In this document: positions 9,550-18,321 of the stretch, in pieces
How positions within the stretch are numbered: position 1 is the stretch's first letter
Layout: the number at the start of each line of letters is the position of its first letter
Origin: JAKZVK01 sp965261065
Lineage (GTDB): Bacteria > Acidobacteriota > Terriglobia > Bryobacterales > UBA6623
DNA length: 64,000 bases
Direction of reading: 5' to 3'
NCBI GenBank assembly: GCA_965261065.1
Contig: OZ253444.1
Location: 5,394,001-5,458,000 of the forward strand
Notes under the pieces: model-generated
Told to the model about the DNA's origin: nothing
The model's input: only the letters and a program-made list of their open reading frames with translations
The model's database searches: none
Made by a program: the position numbers and the translations under genes

Positions 9550-9988
9550 GATTAGTAGTCTTCCTTTCAGGTGGTTTGGTTCTGCCTGCGCTGACTAGAG
9601 AGCACACCCAGGGCCATTCCGCCAAAGGAGACTAACCTGTTGAAACAAAGCCTTTTAGAAGTCAATCTGGAAAACATCCAAGTGGGACAGAATGTCCCTC
9701 GAAGGCTGCTGAATCCGAGGACAAATTATACTGAAGTTACTGATTCTATGAGGCTTATCGTGATGCGGACAGTTTGTCCATCGCGAGACAACTTGTCCGG
9801 GTCGAAATGTTCTTTTGGCCAGCTACAATACCTGCCGCAGCTCGCCGGCGGAGGTGCGGGACTGCCAAGAGAGCAGCGAGACCATCAAGCTGCCCGTCGC
9901 CGGCCGTGGACGGGTTGTGGCCTTTTTCAGGTGGAACGCGGTGCTACAATGGAGTCGCTTCCGGATACAGACAAGGGGGGACTTGGCT
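9550..9988 (+). other. intergenic region between divergent subtilase and DUF1501 genes
   Basis: 439 bp with no convincing gene. On the minus side, AAGGAAGA lies 10-20 nt before the subtilase ATG. On the plus side, AAGGGGGG at about 9973-9980 is the Shine-Dalgarno sequence of the DUF1501 gene. An A/T-rich stretch around 9720-9760 (AAATTATACTGAAG) and GCTACAATGG near 9942 look like possible -10 regions; I cannot assign transcription starts. Confidence 0.4.
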
Positions 9989-11395
9989 ATGGCGAAACCC
10001 AACCAGGTAGGCGATTTGCTCGGATCGCGGCGCGACCTGCTCCGCATCGGCGGACTCGGGTTGCTGGGCGCGTCGATTGACGGCGTGTGGCCGCTCAAGG
10101 TCTCGGCCAAGCAGACCGGCGGCGTCCATCCGCGCGGCAACGCCCGCAACGTTCTCTACTACGAGATGTCGGGCGCCATCAGCCACGTCGAATCGTTCGA
10201 CTTCAAAGAGAACGCCGGCACGCCCAAAGACCTCGACGTCAAGACGCTCGGCTCCGATCTCGAGATGTCGCAGTTGCTCTTCCCGCGGCTCTCGAAGCAG
10301 ATGGACAAGCTGGCCGTGCTGCGCTCGATGACCGGCCACGAGGAAGTCCACTTCCGCGCGCAGTATTACGTGCAGACCGGACGCCAGATGAACCTGGCCT
10401 TCGCTAAGGAAATCCCGTCGATCGGCTCGGTCATCGCGTCGGAACTCGAGCCGCGCCGCCGGTCCAACGACACCTTCCCGACCTACATGTCGTTTAACCT
10501 TGAGAGAGGCGCGGCCGGCGCGCTGTCGACCGGCTTTCTCCCGCCGCGCTTCTCGGTGGTTGATATCAATACCGACGCGGCCGCCGAGGGAGCCGCGCTC
10601 GACGCCAAGGCCGTCGAGTTGCTCGAGCAGCGTTGGAATCTGCTCAGCAAGCTGCGCGAGGTCGAGCACAAGCGCCTCTCCGGCTATGGCCGCGACATGT
10701 CGAGCTACGACGACTTCTATAGCGCCGCCTACAAGCTGCTGTCGGACGAGCGCTGGCCGGCCGCCTTCCGCATCACTGAAGAAGACAAGGAGCGCTACGG
10801 GACCACGCAAGCCGGCCTGGGCGCGATCCTCGCTCGCAACGTGTTAGCGCAAGACGCCGGGACGCACTACGTCCACCTGTGCCATCCGGGCTGGGACCAC
10901 CACGTCTATATCTGGGACCGCTCGAAGAAGTCCAATCACTACGTCCTCTGCGCCGAGCTAGACAAGGCCTTCGCGTCGCTGCTCGAAGACCTGTCGACGA
11001 TTCCGTCGAAGACCAACCCCGGCCAGACGATCCTCGATGAAACGCTCGTCGTGTGCATGAGCGAGTTCGGCCGCACGCCGGGCGCGCTCAACAACATGGA
11101 CGGACGCGACCACTACAACCCCTGCTATCCGGCGATGTTTGCCGGCGCCGGCGTCAAGGGCGGCATCCGGCTCGGGCGCTCCGATAGCGAAGGCGAGAAG
11201 TGCCTCGAAACCGGCTGGAACCTCAAAGAGCAGCCGCGCAACGAAAACATCCTGGCCACGATGTACTCGGCCCTGGGGATTGACTGGACGAAGAAGATCA
11301 GCAATACTCCCTCCGGACGCGGCTATACCTATGTCGATCCGCTGGGCGCCAACGGCTACATCCCCAACAACGAGCTTCCGAACATCTATGGGTAG
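9989..11395 (+). CDS. DUF1501 domain-containing exported protein
   Basis: 468 residues from the ATG at 9989, preceded by AAGGGGGG. The N-terminus is a twin-arginine leader (GSRRDLLRIGGLGLLGA), implying folded export by Tat. The body is DUF1501 (alkaline-phosphatase-like superfamily): MSGAISHVESFDFKENAG replaces the common GGPSHVDLFDPK, and LDETLVVCMSEFGRTP and GRDHYNPCYPAMFAGAGVK are family motifs near the C-terminus. These proteins normally pair with a DUF1549/DUF1553 protein. None is adjacent here; instead an FGE protein follows with an 8-nt overlap. The biochemical role is unknown. Confidence 0.85.
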   Translation: MAKPNQVGDLLGSRRDLLRIGGLGLLGASIDGVWPLKVSAKQTGGVHPRGNARNVLYYEMSGAISHVESFDFKENAGTPKDLDVKTLGSDLEMSQLLFPRLSKQMDKLAVLRSMTGHEEVHFRAQYYVQTGRQMNLAFAKEIPSIGSVIASELEPRRRSNDTFPTYMSFNLERGAAGALSTGFLPPRFSVVDINTDAAAEGAALDAKAVELLEQRWNLLSKLREVEHKRLSGYGRDMSSYDDFYSAAYKLLSDERWPAAFRITEEDKERYGTTQAGLGAILARNVLAQDAGTHYVHLCHPGWDHHVYIWDRSKKSNHYVLCAELDKAFASLLEDLSTIPSKTNPGQTILDETLVVCMSEFGRTPGALNNMDGRDHYNPCYPAMFAGAGVKGGIRLGRSDSEGEKCLETGWNLKEQPRNENILATMYSALGIDWTKKISNTPSGRGYTYVDPLGANGYIPNNELPNIYG

Positions 11396-12248
11396 CGGGC
11401 CCCGCCCACCGAAGCCGCCGCATCTGACGTGTAGGGGCACGGCATGCCGTGCCCGCTCTTCGGCCCGCCAAAGGATTCGGGTGGCCGCTGGCTGCGTCGT
11501 CCTCGCGGCGCTCTTGGCGACCCCGGCCTCCGCGGCCGAGCCCGGTATGGCCTTCATCCCCGGCGGCGAGTTTCTGCGTGGACGGACCCACGTCTTATTT
11601 GACGATGACCTCAAGTGGCGGCCGACGCTGCTCAAAGACAACCGGCCGGTCAAGCCAACGACGGTCAACCCCTTCTACCTCGACGAGCACGAGGTCACCA
11701 ACACGCAGTACGTCGAGTTCCTCGAAGCGAGCGGCCACAGGCCACCGTTCCATTGGGTCGACGGCGAGATGGCCGAGGGACAAGACAACTACCCCGTCGT
11801 CAACGTCAACTGGCACGAAGCCGTGGCGTATTGCGAATGGGCCGGCAGGCGTCTGCCGACCGAGGCCGAGTGGGAGCGCGCCGCCCGCGGCATGGCCGAG
11901 GGTGTCAAGTTCCCCTGGGGCGACGAGGAGCCGGAGAAGGGAAAACACGCCCACTTCGACGTGCTCGACGGCGAGCGCGATGTGTGCCGCTTTCCGCGCA
12001 ACTACTTCGGCCTGTGCGACATGGCGGGCAACGTGTGGGAGTGGTGCTCGGACCGCTACGAGCGGACCTACTACGAGCGCGCCCCGGCGGACAATCCACA
12101 AGGCCCCGACGAAGGCATCCACCGGGTCCTACGTGGCGGGTCGTGGGCCGACGCCGCCAAGTACCTCACGAGCGCCTACCGCACCTTCTCGCGTCCCGCG
12201 AGCCGTAGCCCCAACATCGGCTTCCGCTGCGCCAAGGATTTTCGATGA
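11388..12248 (+). CDS. formylglycine-generating-enzyme-like (SUMF1/FGE-sulfatase) secreted protein
   Basis: A 286-residue protein with a hydrophobic export signal (VVLAALLATPASAAEPG) and one complete FGE-sulfatase domain. Landmarks are MAFIPGGEFLRG, PFYLDEHEVTNTQYVEFL, VNVNWHEAVAYCEWAGRRLP, TEAEWERAARG, GLCDMAGNVWEWCSD and VLRGGSW with NIGFRCAKDF at the end. ATG 11388 overlaps the DUF1501 stop, but it lacks an RBS and is followed by a perfect palindrome at 11435-11454. GTG 11481, with AAAGG just upstream, may be the true start. Unlike the FGE gene near 42 kb there is no template-repeat match to its C-terminus. Confidence 0.82.
   Translation: MGSGPRPPKPPHLTCRGTACRARSSARQRIRVAAGCVVLAALLATPASAAEPGMAFIPGGEFLRGRTHVLFDDDLKWRPTLLKDNRPVKPTTVNPFYLDEHEVTNTQYVEFLEASGHRPPFHWVDGEMAEGQDNYPVVNVNWHEAVAYCEWAGRRLPTEAEWERAARGMAEGVKFPWGDEEPEKGKHAHFDVLDGERDVCRFPRNYFGLCDMAGNVWEWCSDRYERTYYERAPADNPQGPDEGIHRVLRGGSWADAAKYLTSAYRTFSRPASRSPNIGFRCAKDFR
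11435..11454. repeat. perfect 20-bp palindrome
   Basis: GGGCACGGCATGCCGTGCCC is self-complementary over 20 bp. It falls between the DUF1501 stop and the likely GTG start of the FGE gene. Short palindromes of this kind are usually dispersed extragenic repeats, which argues for the later start of the FGE gene. Confidence 0.6.
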
Positions 12249-12280
12249 GTGTCAAGCCATAAATATGGTAGGGTGAGGTT

Positions 12281-12508
12281 GTGCGAACGACGGTCGACAT
12301 TCCGGATCCGACCTATCGCAGGCTCAAGACCCGGGCGGCGCAGGAGGGCTGTTCGGTCAAGGAGTTGATACTGCGCGGAGTGGAGCAGGAGCTCGGAGGG
12401 TCGGCTCGTCCTGTGCGCAGGGTCAAGCTACCGCTGGTTCGATCGAAACAGCAGGGCTCATTGGATCTGACAAACGAACGGATCTATGAGATCGTTCCTT
12501 TTCCCTGA
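12281..12508 (+). CDS. VapB-like antitoxin
   Basis: A 75-residue protein starting at GTG 12281 after GGGTGAGG. The first half is a ribbon-helix-helix-type segment (VRTTVDIPDPTYRRLKTRAA, then CSVKELILRGVEQEL). The second half, ending in EIVPFP, would wrap the toxin. It overlaps the toxin start by 23 nt, the usual coupling in vapBC operons. Such antitoxins neutralise a PIN RNase and autorepress the operon. Confidence 0.78.
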   Translation: MRTTVDIPDPTYRRLKTRAAQEGCSVKELILRGVEQELGGSARPVRRVKLPLVRSKQQGSLDLTNERIYEIVPFP

Positions 12509-12941
12509 TGTCAACGTCTGACTGGCCCTGACCTACGGCCGCCACATCCATCACTCGACCGCAGCACGCTGGCTCGACGGACTCACCGACGCGTCGCTCT
12601 ATTTCTGTCGGTTCACCCAACTGGGCCTGCTCCGCCTTCTCACAAACGAGCAGGTGATGGCCGCTGATGTGTTGAGCCAGCGTCGAGCTTGGCAGGCCTA
12701 CCGCAAGTGGCTGGCAGACGACCGAGTAACCTTCCATCCCGAGCCGGCAGGCCGGGATTTCGAGCACGTCTTCGAGACCCTGAGCCAGGGTAACCGCCCG
12801 TCCACCAAGGTGTGGGCCGATGCTTACCTGGCGGCCTTCGCCCTGACCGCCGGCTTCACGCTGGTGACGTTTGATAAAGCGCTGAGTGCGCTGGTGCCCG
12901 AACAAACGGAGCTTCTCCGCAGTCGTTGGTCGTCGGTGTGA
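12486..12941 (+). pseudogene. VapC-like PIN-domain toxin with premature TGA
   Basis: The frame opens with ATG 12486 as MRSFLFPDVNV and meets TGA at 12519-12521, where homologues have a Trp (DVNVWLAL). It then continues open to TGA 12941. The rest is a full PIN domain: the first Asp is in FPDVNV, the acidic middle is CRFTQLGLLRLLTNEQV, and the distal acidic residues are in WADAYLAAFA and TLVTFDKAL. A single TGG-to-TGA change explains the break. As read, only an 11-residue peptide is made, leaving the VapB antitoxin without its toxin. Confidence 0.85.
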
Positions 12942-12989
12942 GATAATCCAACCCGCTAACCCCAGCCCGCTAGGCAAGGTACGACTCCC

Positions 12990-13900
12990 TCAGTTGGTCG
13001 ACGGCGCGCCGCCTTCGCGGATGGCGCCTAGCCAGAATTGGTGGCCGTTGAGCTCGGAGTGGGCGAAGGTCACGCGCCCGAGTGGCTCGCGAATGACGTC
13101 GGGTGGAGCAGGCTCGTCGCCGCATCCGAAGTAGAAACCGGGAGCGGTATTGACATAGGCGTGACCCCAACGGTTCAGAATGATTCCGGCAATCGCCTTC
13201 ACTGCCGACGCTCCGAACAGACGTCGGAGTTGATCGCGGATCTGCTCTTCATAGCCGGCAAAAGGCGTGGACAGCATCTCCCGCCGGCCCTTGACGCCCT
13301 GCTCGGCGGTGGGCAAGCCCGGATAGAACAGAGGTACGCAGAACGTCAGGACGTTGGGCATGTCCGGCGAGAGGCGAGGCCGGTATCGGCGAGTGATCAT
13401 CTGGCGGCGAAGATTGCAACTGAACCCGAATCCACCGGTCCATCGCGCGGATGTGACGCCTAGGTCGTAGAGGAAGTGCCAATTCTTCACGGCGACGTTG
13501 AAGACCAAGACCGCGGAGTGGTGGAAGGCCCCGAACGATGAACTCATTACGCTTCGATTCGCCGCCGAAGATTGGGTGATTTTCCAGGATGAGGCAGGTC
13601 TGGTCCGGTTTCGTTTTGTGCTGGAAGTGCAGGGCAGCCCCAAGACCACTCACGCCGCCCCCAACGATGACGAGGTCAAAGACCTCACCGGTGTCGTCCG
13701 CGGACAGGTCATCCGCGGAGAATTCACCATCTCGTATCCGGTGGGCCGTTTCGAGGACCTTCCAGGGATTTCCCGTGGCTCGTGCGATAGTCGCCGACGC
13801 CGCCGGGCCCGTCCCATTGAGCGGCGGATGGGGGGCGTTGCGCCCAGCAGCGGCACCCCGCTACCGATCAAATGCCATTGAGGAAGTCGCGTCTGGTCAT
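12990..13900 (-). pseudogene. decayed Tat-exported NAD(P)/FAD-dependent oxidoreductase
   Basis: Fragments in different frames follow the order of one flavoprotein. A Tat-type start MTRRDFLNGI (ATG at 13900) runs into a stop. Then come WKVLETAHRIRDGEF and the Rossmann dinucleotide-binding motif VFDLVIVGGGVSGLGAALHF near 13680-13620, with GGESKRNEF. After a gap the C-terminal part runs AGYEEQIRDQLRRLFG, NRWGHAYVNTAPGFYFG and ELNGHQFWLGAIREG to 12990. It resembles the spermidine-dehydrogenase/amine-oxidase-like group. At least three frameshifts and a missing central part make it clearly non-functional. Confidence 0.75.
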
Positions 13901-13959
13901 TGTGTTCTTGGGGCAGACGCAGCGGTCTGCCCTATGAGTCAAGCGGACGCGCTGTGGCG

Positions 13960-16602
13960 TTACCGATACGTGACGAAGAACGGCGAGGCCCACGCGATCT
14001 CGGGGTCGCCGTTCGGGTTCTCCGGGTCGCGCTGGAAGACCCGCACATAGTAGTAGGTGTCGCCCGGCGTTGGCTCCATGTCGCGATAGCGGAAGGACGC
14101 TTGCCGACCCCCGGGCCGCTGCGTAAACACGTACTCACCGTTCTTGACCACATCCACGCGCATGATCTCATCCGGCGCTTCGACCTCGATGGCGATCTCG
14201 GGCGGCGCGTCCACTGCTGCCGTGAACTGCGCGCCGGGCATGTGCCCGTCGGCGGATGTGCGCACGATGATTTCATCGCTGGCACCGAACGTCCGACGCG
14301 CGAGCATCGCGTCAAACAGCGACTCGCGCGTCGGCTGCTCCACCCAAACGCCGGCCCAACTGTTGTGTGTTGAGTTGTGGTCGCTAAACGACACGAAACC
14401 GTAGATGTTGCCCTTGGCGAGAGCGTCTTGGGCGAAGTGTCCCGGACGATCGGTCTGAGTCCCGCCGCGCTTCTCCCCTTCCGGCAGACGCCAGCGTTCA
14501 TAGCTTCCGCGGGCGCCCTGGTAGATCTCCAACAGACAATCGAAAGGCGCGTTAGACCAGTTCCAGGCGGCCAGCGGTCCGGCAGCGAACGTGTGCGGCA
14601 CGATCACGGTCTTTTGGCCGCTCTGGCTCAGGACGTTGCTCTCAACCCACTTCCACATTTGCGGAGGCTGATTAAAAGGGTACGGAGGATCGCGGTTCCG
14701 GTCGATGCGCCTCATCGGGGCCCCCCGCTTCAAGAACAGGATATTTCGATGTCCCCCGGGGCTGCCCATGCTGTGCTCGTAGGTGTAGACGCCCCAGAAG
14801 TGGGGTTCGTGCGTCATCACGTCCACTAGTTTCTGCGCCATCCACCATTGGTAGTCGCGCATTCCGTCGGGCCAGCGGCCGCCGTTGACCTCGTTGTGGT
14901 CGCTGGGGCCGACGAAGTCCATCTGCGCCGCGTCGAGGGCATAGCGGTAGGTGTCTTCGAGCGAGGGGTCCGATCCGCTGTGGCCGCGAACATCGGTGTG
15001 CCGGTACAGTCGCCGAGCAGCAGCGTGTAGCTCTTGCCGCCGAGGGCCATCGTGGGGCGCTTGCGCCACTGGAAACCGGCGGCCGGCATGGAGACGTTGA
15101 TTTCCTTTAGGTCCGCTGCGGCCCCCGGCTCGCTTTGCGGCAGGGTGGCTAGATAGACGTTGTAATGCAGCGCATGCCATTGACTCTGGGGACGATTGCC
15201 CCGCGAGCGAAGGTCGCTTGCGTACAGCGCCCGGACCGCGCCGTCCCGCCCGACGGCCGAGGGAGCGCGTTGCGCATTGCGGCCGGCGCTGTTGGCCAGA
15301 CGGCTGGGAGTTGACCAGCCCTGCGGCGTCAGACGCGTCGCGTAGAAGTGGAACATCTCCGTCGGCCTGGTGATCGTCCAGTGGCGGAAGATGACCCACG
15401 GCGTGTTCTGGCCGTCGAAGGCCAGCGTGGGTAGCTCGGCGAAGCGGGCCATGCGGCCCGTGAAGGCGGCGTTGATGTCCGCAGCCGGCTCGAAGACGCG
15501 CCCGTTCGCGTACACGCGGATACGGAGGTTGCGGCGCGCATGTAGGCCCTCGCTGTTCTCGGCACGGCTCGAGCTAGCGTAATCCTTACCCCCAGTTATC
15601 GAGGGCCTCGTCCCAGGCGACCCAGACGCGGTCGTTGGCGTCGACGGCGACGGTCGTATGGAATGACGCGTTTGCGTCCGAAGTGATCGCGATGGGGGCG
15701 CTTGCGTTGTTGCCGTCAAACGACGCTAGAAAGACGTCGTAGTTGCCGGCATGGTAGCTATCCCAACTGAGCCAGGCGCGGCCCGTGCTGTCGAGGGCCA
15801 CGGCGGGCTCCCAGTCGTTCGCCTCGCTGATCGAGATTCTGACTTCGGGACACCATTCCGAACCGCTCAAGCGCCGCGCGTAGATGTCGGCTTGGCCTGC
15901 CCGGAACGACTGCCAAACGATGGTCGTGTTTCCTTCCGCGTCGGAAGCCGCGCGGACGTGGAAATCGCCGTAGTCCGCGCGAGTCAGGCGTTCGACAGAG
16001 CCGACGCTGCCGTCGTTCGACACCTCCGCGGCGAACAGCTCGAAGTTGCCGTTGACTTGCGCCGACCAGACCGCCAAGGCTCCCCCCGGCCGTGCCGTGA
16101 CAGCGGGGATGTAGTGATCCGAATACCCGTCGTCGAGAATGATGGGCGCACCCCACTCGCTAGTGGATTCGCCTGAGGATGCCTGTCGCTGCACGACCAC
16201 ACGGTCAGACGCCCCACGGTCCCAGTCGATGTAGACCGCCCAGAGGGATCCATCCGGCGCGGCGGCGAGGTCGGGCCAGTCGGCCGTGCGCGCCGGATCC
16301 GTTACGCGTCGTGCCTCGATTTCGCCGGCGACCTTCGCGGGGCGAAGGCTGTCCATTTCCTTCCTCTGTAGTTGGAAGTAGGAGGGGCGGGCTTCGGGTG
16401 CGGCGGTCGGCGCGGCGGGTTGTGGAGTGGTTGTGTCGGGTGGCGGCGCGGCCTGCTCTGTGGCCTGTTTTGGGCGCTCGCCCTGGTCTTCGACTTGGGG
16501 CTTCTGCTGCGGCCCGGCGCTGAGGTCGGCGTAGCCTAGGAGGCCGAGCACAACCGTGGCCGTGAACCAGAAAGAGCGTGTTGGCATGAGCGGGCTCATC
16601 AA
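13960..16602 (-). pseudogene. DUF3604 domain protein with N-terminal beta-propeller-like repeats, two frameshifts
   Basis: From 16602 the frame encodes a signal peptide, a Pro/Ala/Gln-rich linker and WPDLAAAPDGSLWAVYIDW-type repeats (GRAWLSWDSYHAGNYDVFL, DRVWVAWDEALDNWG), a propeller-like fold. It ends at a CCCCC run (15589-15593). The next frame continues (KDYASSSRAENSEG onward) until about 15009. The third frame then gives the DUF3604 metal-binding part: DVRGHSGSDPSLEDTYRYAL, VGPSDHNEVNG, YEHSMGSPGGHRNILF, VIVPHTFAAG, VSFSDHNSTHN and ARRTFGAS, ending FFVTYR. Removing one base in the C run and adding one near 15009 would give a single frame of about 880 codons. Homopolymer sequencing errors are possible. 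Confidence 0.75.
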
Positions 16603-16638
16603 TCGCGCATCAATGATGGTACGTCTTTTGAGAGTTGT

Positions 16639-16772
16639 GTGGCGTAAGGCTCCAGCCTTGCCGAGTCTCGATTCTTCGGGACTCAGGACGGCAAGCGACC
16701 GAGTAGCGGTGGGTGATAGCGGACCTGAGAACCGAGGAATCGGTCCTCGGCAAGCCTAGAGGCTTACGCCAC
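16639..16772. repeat. dispersed palindromic repeat, family 'GTGGCGTAAG', intact copy
   Basis: The element begins GTGGCGTAAGGCTCCAGCCT and ends AGGCTTACGCCAC, so its ends pair. Inside, GGACCTGAGAACCGAGGAAT and TCGGTCCTCGG form a second hairpin. Related copies lie at 44943-45721 (split by a group II intron) and 53978-54034 (shorter). It sits upstream of the DUF3604 gene and of the DUF6788 element. Confidence 0.75.
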
Positions 16773-16928
16773 GCAGGCAGGTCAGCGGTTCCGCATCCAC
16801 ATTTCTTGAGGGTCGGAAACATTTGATTTAGCAAGTGTTTTCGCTCGTCCTCCAGGTCCGAGCAGATTCGCATTCCCCCGGCGGACTTGACCCATGTGTT
16901 ATTCTGATATATATTAATTATACCAGTC

Positions 16929-17267
16929 ATGAAGGCGGCCCCCACTCGCTCTCATCTCTCGGATGCCGAACGTAGGCTCCGCTCCCGCATCGCGCAGCTC
17001 GTCCATGGCCGCTGGTTGCTGCACGGCACGCTGGCGCCCCGCCAACGCACCTGCGGCAAGCCCACCTGTCGCTGTGCTCGCGGTCAGCTTCACGCCTCGT
17101 TGTATTTGGTGCGGAATCGCCAAGGGCAACTGCAGCAGCTGTTTGTGCCCCGCCACTGGGAGGCCCGCGTCCGCCAGGCCGTGGCCGCCTACCAGCAACT
17201 CCAACGGCTCCTCGACGAGGTCTCCGAGCGTGAATGGAAGCGGCTCCGAAGCCGCCGGGAGGAATGA
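16929..17267 (+). CDS. DUF6788 family protein, accessory ORF of a DDE transposon
   Basis: A 112-residue basic protein with a Cys cluster (GTLAPRQRTCGKPTCRCARG, likely zinc-binding) and an Arg-rich C-terminus. This family is repeatedly found directly upstream of a DDE transposase, and here its TGA overlaps the ATG of one (ATGA at 17264-17267). Its role in transposition is not established. An A/T-rich stretch just upstream (TATATATTAATTATA at about 16907-16922) may be the promoter or the element end. Confidence 0.7.
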   Translation: MKAAPTRSHLSDAERRLRSRIAQLVHGRWLLHGTLAPRQRTCGKPTCRCARGQLHASLYLVRNRQGQLQQLFVPRHWEARVRQAVAAYQQLQRLLDEVSEREWKRLRSRREE

Positions 17268-18321
17268 CGTTCTTCGACGCCTGCTGCACTACGCCGAGAA
17301 GGTCTACGGTCTGCGGGACTCGCTGCTGGCCGCCGTCGGCGACACCAGGCCGCGGCCGCGCATCCCGACGCGGGTGGTGCTGCAGTCGGTGCTGGTGCTG
17401 TTCTGGACACGGCTGGGCAGCCTCAACGCGTTAGAGACGCTAGCGCCCGCACCGTTTTGGAAACAGTGGTTGGGCCGCGAGATGCCCAGCGCCGACACCC
17501 TCGGGCGCGTCTACAGCCGGCTCGATGCCGCCGCGGTGCGGGCAGCGATTCATCACGTCTACGAACGGCTCAAGCGCAACAAGGCCCTGCCCGGGATCGG
17601 CGGGCTGGGCGTGGCCGTGCTCGACGGCCATGAGTCTCACGCCAGCTACCGCCGTTGCTGTCGAGGATGCTTGAAGCGCACCGTGCAGCGCCGCGATGGC
17701 CAGCAGATGCAATACTACCATCGCCAAGTCACACTGCTGTTGCTCTCCGATGCGCCCCCCGGCTCCGAACCGCTGCGACTGTTGCTCGACGCCGAGCCGC
17801 AACGGCCCGGCGAGGACGAGATGGCCGCGGCGCACCGTTTGCTGGCGCGAGTTCTCGAGACCTATCCGCGAGCCTTTGACGTCGTGTTGGCCGATGCTCT
17901 CTACGCCACCGCCCCGTTTATCAACTTCTTATTGGGGCATGGCAAAGACGCCGTGATCGTGCTCAAGGACGAGCGCCGCAACCTCTATCAAGACGTCCAA
18001 GGGCTGTGGCCGACCACGGCGCCCCAACGCGGCGACTATCAAGGTCGCGATTGCCAGTGGTGGGATCACGAGGGCCTGGTGTCGTGGCCGCAGGTGCAGC
18101 AGCCGCTGCGGGTGGTTCGTTCCGTCGAGAGCTGGCAGCAGTATTCGCAACTCGACTCCCAACCGCATCCGCATCACAGCGAGTGGGTGTGGGTGACGAC
18201 CCTTTCCTCACTGCAGGTTCGGACCGCGCGGGTGGTAAGGTTGGGCCATCAACGCTGGGACATCGAGAATCAGGGTTTCAACGAGTTAGTCAACGGCTGG
18301 CACGCCGACCACGTATATAAG

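Noticed and set aside
9640..10080. A 146-codon ORF upstream of and overlapping the DUF1501 gene
   Set aside because: The frame is incompatible with the well-supported Tat leader at 9989, and the protein has no recognisable feature.
11388..12248. The FGE gene near 12 kb as a second DGR target
   Set aside because: Its C-terminal codons (RVLRGGSWADAAKYL to NIGFRCAKDF) do not match the template repeat at nucleotide level, and no second template is visible.
13038..13463. Plus-strand ORF across the FAD oxidoreductase remnant
   Set aside because: The minus strand shows ordered flavoprotein motifs; the plus-strand frame is a low-similarity shadow.
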